DNA from: Acidobacteriota bacterium
GTDB taxonomy: Bacteria; Acidobacteriota; Polarisedimenticolia; J045
Direction of reading: 5' to 3'
Assembly: GCA_030949985.1 (NCBI GenBank)
Contig: JAUZRX010000051.1
Coordinates: 62,001 to 126,000, forward strand
Length of the DNA stretch: 64,000 nucleotides
Shown here piece by piece: positions 59,569 to 64,000 of this stretch (within the stretch, counting starts at the first letter, position 1; every line of letters starts with the position of its first letter). Both the position numbers and the translations under genes were made by a program. Under the pieces are notes generated by a model. The model worked only from the letters and a program-made list of their open reading frames with translations, was not told the origin of the DNA and searched no databases.

Positions 59569-60590
59569 CAGAACTTCTCGAGCAACTCCTTGGCGGCCGC
59601 GATCTGGGCGAGTCCCAGGCCACAGCCCTGATGAAGGCGCTGGCCTCGGGCGAGTTGGAGCCGGCCCTGGCGGGGGCGCTGCTGGCGGCTTTGCGCCTCA
59701 AGGGCGAGTCTGCCGAGGAAGTTCGCGGTTTCTCCCGGGCTCTGCGCGAACTGGCCCGCCGACCCGAGGTGGAAAGGGGCGAGGGCCTGGTGGACGTGGT
59801 GGGCACCGGAGGCGATGGGTCGGGCTCGTTCAACATCTCCACGGGTACGGCCCTGCTGGCCGCCGCCTGCTCGCTACGGGTGGTCAAGCACGGCAACCGG
59901 GCCGTTTCCAGCCGCTCGGGCAGCGCCGACCTGCTCGAAGCCCTCGGTCTGCGCCTGCCCCTCGATGCCGCCGCTGCCGGTCGCTGCCTGGAGCAGGCGG
60001 GCTTCACTTTCCTCTTCGCTCCCTGGTATCACCCGGCGATGAGAAGCGTCGTGCCCATCCGCCGCGCCATGGGCGTGCGCACGGTGTTCAACATCCTCGG
60101 CCCGTTGGTCAATCCTGCCGAGCCCGACTTCGCCCTGGTCGGCGCCTGGTCCCCGGAAGTGGCCCGGCTGATGGCCCAGTGCCTGGCCGGTGACACGAGC
60201 CTGCGCCGGGCCTTCGTCGTCCACGGCGAGCCGGGCTGGGACGAGGCCACGCCCTGCGGAGAGTTCCTGCTGCTCGACGTGCGTCCCGGCGTGGTCAGCG
60301 AGCGCCGCTGCGATCCCCTGGACTGGGGTCTGGCTCGCTGCCGCCCCGAAGATCTGGCGGGTGGGGACAGTCAGGCCAACGCGGCGGCCCTCGAGCGGGT
60401 CTTCGATGGCGAGACCGGTGCCCACCGGGACGCATTGGTGCTCGGTGCGGCTCTCGTCCTCGAGCTGACGGGCCGGGAGAACGACGGCCGAAGCGCCGTG
60501 GCGCGGGCTGCGGAGGCCATCGACTCCGGCGCCGCCCGGCGGGTCCTGGCCCGCTTGCGGGCCTTTGCCGCCGGGAAGAGCGGGCCATGA
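59565..60590 (+). CDS. trpD: anthranilate phosphoribosyltransferase
   Basis: The 341-residue enzyme joins anthranilate to phosphoribosyl pyrophosphate. The substrate loops VDVVGTGGDGSGSFNIST and KHGNRAVSSRSGSADLLEALG are complete, as are 'FLFAPWYHPAMRSVVPIRR' and 'RTVFNILGPLVNPAEP'. The C-terminal half includes a regular 'VVHGEPGWDEATPCGEF'. Length is normal. GTG start and stop each overlap the neighbouring trp gene by four bases. Confidence 0.97.
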   Translation: MTELLEQLLGGRDLGESQATALMKALASGELEPALAGALLAALRLKGESAEEVRGFSRALRELARRPEVERGEGLVDVVGTGGDGSGSFNISTGTALLAAACSLRVVKHGNRAVSSRSGSADLLEALGLRLPLDAAAAGRCLEQAGFTFLFAPWYHPAMRSVVPIRRAMGVRTVFNILGPLVNPAEPDFALVGAWSPEVARLMAQCLAGDTSLRRAFVVHGEPGWDEATPCGEFLLLDVRPGVVSERRCDPLDWGLARCRPEDLAGGDSQANAAALERVFDGETGAHRDALVLGAALVLELTGRENDGRSAVARAAEAIDSGAARRVLARLRAFAAGKSGP

Positions 60591-61402
60591 GCGGTTTTCT
60601 GGCTCGTATGGCCGAAAGTGCCCGCCGGCGGGCCCGGCGCCTGCACGCGGGGGGCGACCGGGGTTCGCTGGAGGCGCGGGCCCTCGGGACGAAGGTGCCG
60701 CCCCCGCCGGACCTCGGGGGCGGGGGCTTCGACCTGGTCGCCGAGATCAAGCCCCGGTCGCCGTCGGAGGGTTCTCTGGCCGCCACGCTTTCCGTCAGCC
60801 GGGCCGCCGCCCGGGCCCGGCTCTACGAAGGCGCGGGGGCGGTGGCGATCTCGGTGCTCACCGAACCCGAGAGTTTCGGCGGGAGTCTCGAAATGCTTGG
60901 GGGCGTGGCGGCGGCGACGGCTCTGCCGGTGATGCGCAAGGACTTCCTGGTGGATCCTCTGCAAGTCCTCGAGGCCCGCGCCTGGGGTGCGGCGGGCGTG
61001 CTGCTGATCGTGCGGATGCTGCCGGGCGACCTGTTCGGCGAAATGCTCGATGCCGCCGATCGCGTGGGCCTGTTCTGTCTGGTCGAGGCCTTCGACGAAC
61101 AGGACCTCGAGCGCGTCGCGGCGTTGACGGCCCATGTCGGCACGCTGCTGGTGGGCATCAACTGCCGCAACCTGGAGACCCTCGCCGTGGAGCCGACGCG
61201 CTTCGAGCGGCTGGCTCCCCGGGCGCCGGGTTCGTGGCCCCTGGTGGCGGAGAGCGGCGTGAGCGATGCCGGGGGTGCGGCCGCCGTGGCCCGGATGGGT
61301 TACAGGGGCCTGCTGGCCGGCACCGCCCTGATGCGGGCGGTGGACCCCGCCGTCCTGATCGAAGACATGCTCGCCGCCGGCCGGCGGGAGGCGAGGGGAT
61401 GA
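60587..61402 (+). CDS. trpC: indole-3-glycerol phosphate synthase
   Basis: The 271-residue TIM-barrel enzyme closes the indole ring of carboxyphenylamino-deoxyribulose phosphate. Active-site segments are [13 protein letters not shown], '[13 protein letters not shown]', '[21 protein letters not shown]', '[16 protein letters not shown]' and '[30 protein letters not shown]' (quoted in part). It is not fused to trpF. ATG overlaps the trpD stop by four bases. Confidence 0.97.
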   Translation: MSGFLARMAESARRRARRLHAGGDRGSLEARALGTKVPPPPDLGGGGFDLVAEIKPRSPSEGSLAATLSVSRAAARARLYEGAGAVAISVLTEPESFGGSLEMLGGVAAATALPVMRKDFLVDPLQVLEARAWGAAGVLLIVRMLPGDLFGEMLDAADRVGLFCLVEAFDEQDLERVAALTAHVGTLLVGINCRNLETLAVEPTRFERLAPRAPGSWPLVAESGVSDAGGAAAVARMGYRGLLAGTALMRAVDPAVLIEDMLAAGRREARG

Positions 61403-62007
61403 GGGTGCGGATCAAGATCTGCGGCCTGCGCACGGTGGAGGCGATCGAAGCCGCGGCGGAGGCCGGTGCCGACGCGGTGGGCCTGGTCTTCGCCGACTCG
61501 CCGCGGCGGGTCGATCCCGCCGCCGCGGCGCGCCTGGCGGCCGCTGTCCCCGCCCCCGTGGCGCGGGTCGCGGTGTTTCGCCGGCCCGCGCCGAAGCTCG
61601 TCGCCGAGGTGCTGTCCGCCCTGCGCCCGGATTGGGTGCAGGCCGACATGGCCGACCAGGCGCTCTTTTCCGCCCTGCCGCCACGCTGCCTGCTGCCGGT
61701 CTGTCGCAACGAGGAGGAACTCGCCGCCACCACGGAGGGTCAGAGCCTGCTCTTCGAAGGTCCCTGCAGCGGCGTGGGCCGGCCGGCGGACTGGGAACAG
61801 GCCGCGCGCTGGGCCCGCCGTCGCCGGCTGTTTCTGGCGGGAGGCCTCGACCCGGAGAACGTGGCCCGGGCGATCGCCGTGGTAAGGCCCTGGGGCGTCG
61901 ATGTGAGCAGCGGGGTGGAGCGGGAGCGGGGCGAGAAGGATCCGGCGCGCATCCGCGCCTTCGTCAGGGCGGTGCGGCAGGCCGAACGCACCGTGGGAGA
62001 GGAATGA
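61399..62007 (+). CDS. trpF: phosphoribosylanthranilate isomerase
   Basis: The 202-residue TIM-barrel enzyme carries out the Amadori rearrangement before TrpC. It has [20 protein letters not shown] with the catalytic Cys, '[13 protein letters not shown]', '[29 protein letters not shown]' (quoted in part) with the phosphate-binding Gly residues and catalytic Asp. ATG 61399 overlaps the trpC stop; the same frame runs open upstream through trpC without meaning. Confidence 0.96.
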   Translation: MRVRIKICGLRTVEAIEAAAEAGADAVGLVFADSPRRVDPAAAARLAAAVPAPVARVAVFRRPAPKLVAEVLSALRPDWVQADMADQALFSALPPRCLLPVCRNEEELAATTEGQSLLFEGPCSGVGRPADWEQAARWARRRRLFLAGGLDPENVARAIAVVRPWGVDVSSGVERERGEKDPARIRAFVRAVRQAERTVGEE

Positions 62008-63245
62008 TGCAGGAAAGGCATGGCGCCGCCTTGGACGGCGACGAGGTCCTCGAGGCCCTGATTCGGGGCGAATGGCCCGACGCGCGAGGTCGCTACGGTC
62101 CTTTCGGCGGCTGCTACGTTCCCGAGCTGCTGGCGGGTGTCCTGGCCCGGCTCCAGGAAAGGTCCCGGGCGTTGCTCGTCGACCCCACCTTCGTCGGTCG
62201 CCTGGAGGCGGAACTGGCGAGCTGGGCGGGGCGCCCCACGCCCCTGACCGAAGCCCGCGGCCTGGGTCGGCGCTGGGGGGCCCGGGTCTTTCTCAAGCGG
62301 GAAGACCTGGCCCACACCGGGGCCCACAAGATCAACAACGCCCTGGGGCAGGCCCTGCTGGCCCAGGCCATGGGAGCCCGGCGCGTGATCGCCGAGACCG
62401 GCGCCGGCCAGCACGGGGTGGCGGCGGCCGCCGCCTGCGCCCGGGTGGGCTTGCCGGTGACCGTCTACATGGGCGCGGTGGACGTGGAGCGCCAGGCTCC
62501 CAACGTGGATCGCATGCAGCGCCTGGGAGCCGAAGTGGTGCCGGTGACTTCCGGCGATCGCACGTTGCGCGCCGCCATCGACGAGGCGCTGCGGGCCTGG
62601 GTCGCGGATCCGGAGGAGAGCTACTACCTGCTGGGTTCGGCGGTGGGGCCCCATCCGTATCCATGGATCGTCCAGCGCCTGCAAGCGGTGATCGGTGAAG
62701 AGGCCCGCCGGCAGATCCTCGAGCACCAGGGCGCGTTGCCGGACGTGGCGGTGGCCTGTGTGGGCGGAGGCTCCAACGCCATCGGCCTGTTCCATCCCCT
62801 GCTGGCCGATCGCCGGGTGCGCCTGCTGGGGGTGGAAGCCGGGGGGAGGGGTACCGCGGTGGGGGACAACGCCGCCACCCTGGCCCGGGGCACGCCGGGC
62901 GTGCTGCACGGCGCCTACTCCCTGTTGCTTCAGGATCGCCACGGCCAGGTGATCGAGACCCACTCGGTTTCCGCGGGTCTCGACTACCCCGGGGTGGGAC
63001 CGGAACACGCCCTGCTCGTGGCCATCGGCCGGGTGGAGGTCACCACGGCCAGCGACGAGGAGGCCCTCGAAGCTCTCGATGAGTGCTGTGCGGCGGAAGG
63101 CATTCTGCCCGCCCTCGAATCGGCCCACGCGCTGGCGGGGGCGCGGCGCTGGGCGGCGAAGCATCCCGGGGCCCGGGTGTTGATCTGCCTGTCGGGGCGA
63201 GGGGACAAGGACCTGCCGGCCCTCGCCGGGAGCCAGGGCCGATGA
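62004..63245 (+). CDS. trpB: tryptophan synthase beta subunit
   Basis: The 413-residue PLP enzyme joins indole and serine. It has [15 protein letters not shown], the PLP lysine Lys109 in [31 protein letters not shown], the phosphate cup [10 protein letters not shown] and '[19 protein letters not shown]'. The sequence is of the standard TrpB1 type that works with TrpA. ATG 62004 overlaps the trpF stop; a second ATG follows at 62007. The stop overlaps trpA by four bases. Confidence 0.97.
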   Translation: MMQERHGAALDGDEVLEALIRGEWPDARGRYGPFGGCYVPELLAGVLARLQERSRALLVDPTFVGRLEAELASWAGRPTPLTEARGLGRRWGARVFLKREDLAHTGAHKINNALGQALLAQAMGARRVIAETGAGQHGVAAAAACARVGLPVTVYMGAVDVERQAPNVDRMQRLGAEVVPVTSGDRTLRAAIDEALRAWVADPEESYYLLGSAVGPHPYPWIVQRLQAVIGEEARRQILEHQGALPDVAVACVGGGSNAIGLFHPLLADRRVRLLGVEAGGRGTAVGDNAATLARGTPGVLHGAYSLLLQDRHGQVIETHSVSAGLDYPGVGPEHALLVAIGRVEVTTASDEEALEALDECCAAEGILPALESAHALAGARRWAAKHPGARVLICLSGRGDKDLPALAGSQGR

Positions 63246-64000
63246 AGGGCGCCCAGGCCTTGACCACGGCCCTGGGTCGGGCGAGACCACCCGCCCTGGT
63301 GGCCTATCTCACGGCGGGTTTTCCCTCCCTCGAGGCCTTTCGGCCGGCGTTGCTGGCCACCGCGGCGCGGGCGGCGGTGGTGGAGGTGGGGGTGCCTTTC
63401 TCGGACCCGATGGCCGACGGCGCCACCATTCAGCGGGCCAGTCGGCGGGCTCTCGAGGCCGGGGTCACGCTGGAGTGGATCCTTGAACAGCTCGAGGCGT
63501 TGCGGGAGGAACTGGCCGCGCCGGTGGTGTTGATGAGCTATCTCAACCCCCTGCTGGCCGGGGGGCTCGAGCGCTGCGTGAGGCGGGCGGCCGCCGCCGG
63601 CGTGGCGGGGATGATCGTCCCCGACCTGCCCCTCGAAGAGGCGGGCCTGTTGCGCGAACTGCTGCAGCGGGAATCGATGGCCCTGGTGCAACTGGTTACT
63701 CCGGTCACCGCGCCCGGGCGCCTCGATCGTCTGGTGCGGGCCAGCGCGGGTTTCGTCTACGCGGTGACCACCACCGGCATCACCGGGGGCCAGGTCAGCG
63801 TTTCCCCGGCGGTGCGGGAGTACCTGGGACGCGTTCGATCCGCGGCCGCCTTGCCGGTCTGTGCCGGTTTCGGCATCCGTTCGGCGGCTCAGGTCGCCGC
63901 CCTGGCGGGTGAGGTGGATGGCGTGATCGTGGGATCGGCGCTGGTGGAGGCTCTCGAACGGGGAGACGATCCCGGCGCCTTTCTCGAGGCGCTGATCGCC
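63242..64000 (+). CDS. trpA: tryptophan synthase alpha subunit, 3'-truncated by window edge
   Basis: The gene begins with ATG 63242, overlapping the trpB stop, and stays open for 253 codons to the end of the window. It has '[16 protein letters not shown]', the catalytic Glu48 in [14 protein letters not shown], 'MSYLNPLL', the catalytic Asp in [12 protein letters not shown], '[12 protein letters not shown]' and [15 protein letters not shown]. Family proteins have about 260-270 residues, so only the last few codons are missing. It releases indole from indole-glycerol phosphate to TrpB through the inter-subunit tunnel. Confidence 0.97.
   Translation, partial: MKGAQALTTALGRARPPALVAYLTAGFPSLEAFRPALLATAARAAVVEVGVPFSDPMADGATIQRASRRALEAGVTLEWILEQLEALREELAAPVVLMSYLNPLLAGGLERCVRRAAAAGVAGMIVPDLPLEEAGLLRELLQRESMALVQLVTPVTAPGRLDRLVRASAGFVYAVTTTGITGGQVSVSPAVREYLGRVRSAAALPVCAGFGIRSAAQVAALAGEVDGVIVGSALVEALERGDDPGAFLEALIA

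Overview
The window is a gene-dense, very GC-rich chromosomal segment with no insertion sequences, phage genes, tRNA, rRNA or CRISPR. The mix of families points to a member of the Acidobacteriota (possibly the Thermoanaerobaculia/Holophagae side) or a close relative: a tricorn-type protease, a VWA-domain protein of the kind common in that phylum, an S8 protease ending in GILWxD repeats, ASPIC/UnbV and CBM9/DUF5916 outer-envelope proteins, and an alternative complex III fused in one operon to an aa3-type oxidase. This assignment is inferred from gene content; no marker gene is present.

Layout. 1-5288: the end of a membrane redox complex (NrfD/HybB, cut by the left edge), a two-component system whose kinase carries periplasmic haem-c-like motifs and whose regulator is a sigma-54 activator, a translationally coupled archaemetzincin, and a divergent membrane-anchored GcvH-like protein. 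5766-8324: an NSS-family Na+ symporter and an ArsF-like/ArsG-like thiol-redox pair. 8569-16606: tricorn protease, a thioredoxin-like protein, two poorly known envelope proteins, an M20 amidohydrolase, a small hypothetical and an HU-like protein. 16739-34033: a secreted subtilase, an LPS-type glycosyltransferase with YhbY, a DUF481 porin-like protein, a penicillin-acylase-like enzyme, a GT-C/TPR membrane protein, a propeller-CPBP protease fusion, a VWA protein, a VCBS/UnbV protein and a CBM9/DUF5916 protein. 34396-40884: a ParA-like ATPase fused to a glycogen-binding (AMPK/CBM48-like) domain, a hybrid histidine kinase, and the three-gene proton-translocating transhydrogenase (minus strand).

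41343-54574 is a respiratory operon: six alternative complex III subunits, then a small membrane protein, SCO, and oxidase subunits II, I, III, IV and a second III-like protein. Together they would carry electrons from menaquinol through cytochromes c to oxygen. A perfect FNR/CRP-type box (41127-41140) lies in its upstream region. A DUF3179 protein and haem O synthase (ctaB) lie convergently after it.

57406-64000 is a complete trpEGDCFBA operon (trpA cut by the right edge) in which every neighbouring pair overlaps by exactly four bases. It is preceded by what reads as a ribosome-mediated attenuator: a 31-residue leader peptide with Trp-Trp-Phe-Trp, mutually exclusive hairpins and a terminator with a T-rich tail. 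Between ctaB and trp lies a zinc-ribbon gene that appears broken by a one-base indel in a G-run.

The best leads for something new are the ParA/glycogen-binding fusion, the trp attenuator, the archaemetzincin coupled to a haem-sensing sigma-54 system, and the FNR-type box before the respiratory operon. Starts were chosen by hand from Shine-Dalgarno spacing, overlaps and family lengths; no database search was possible.
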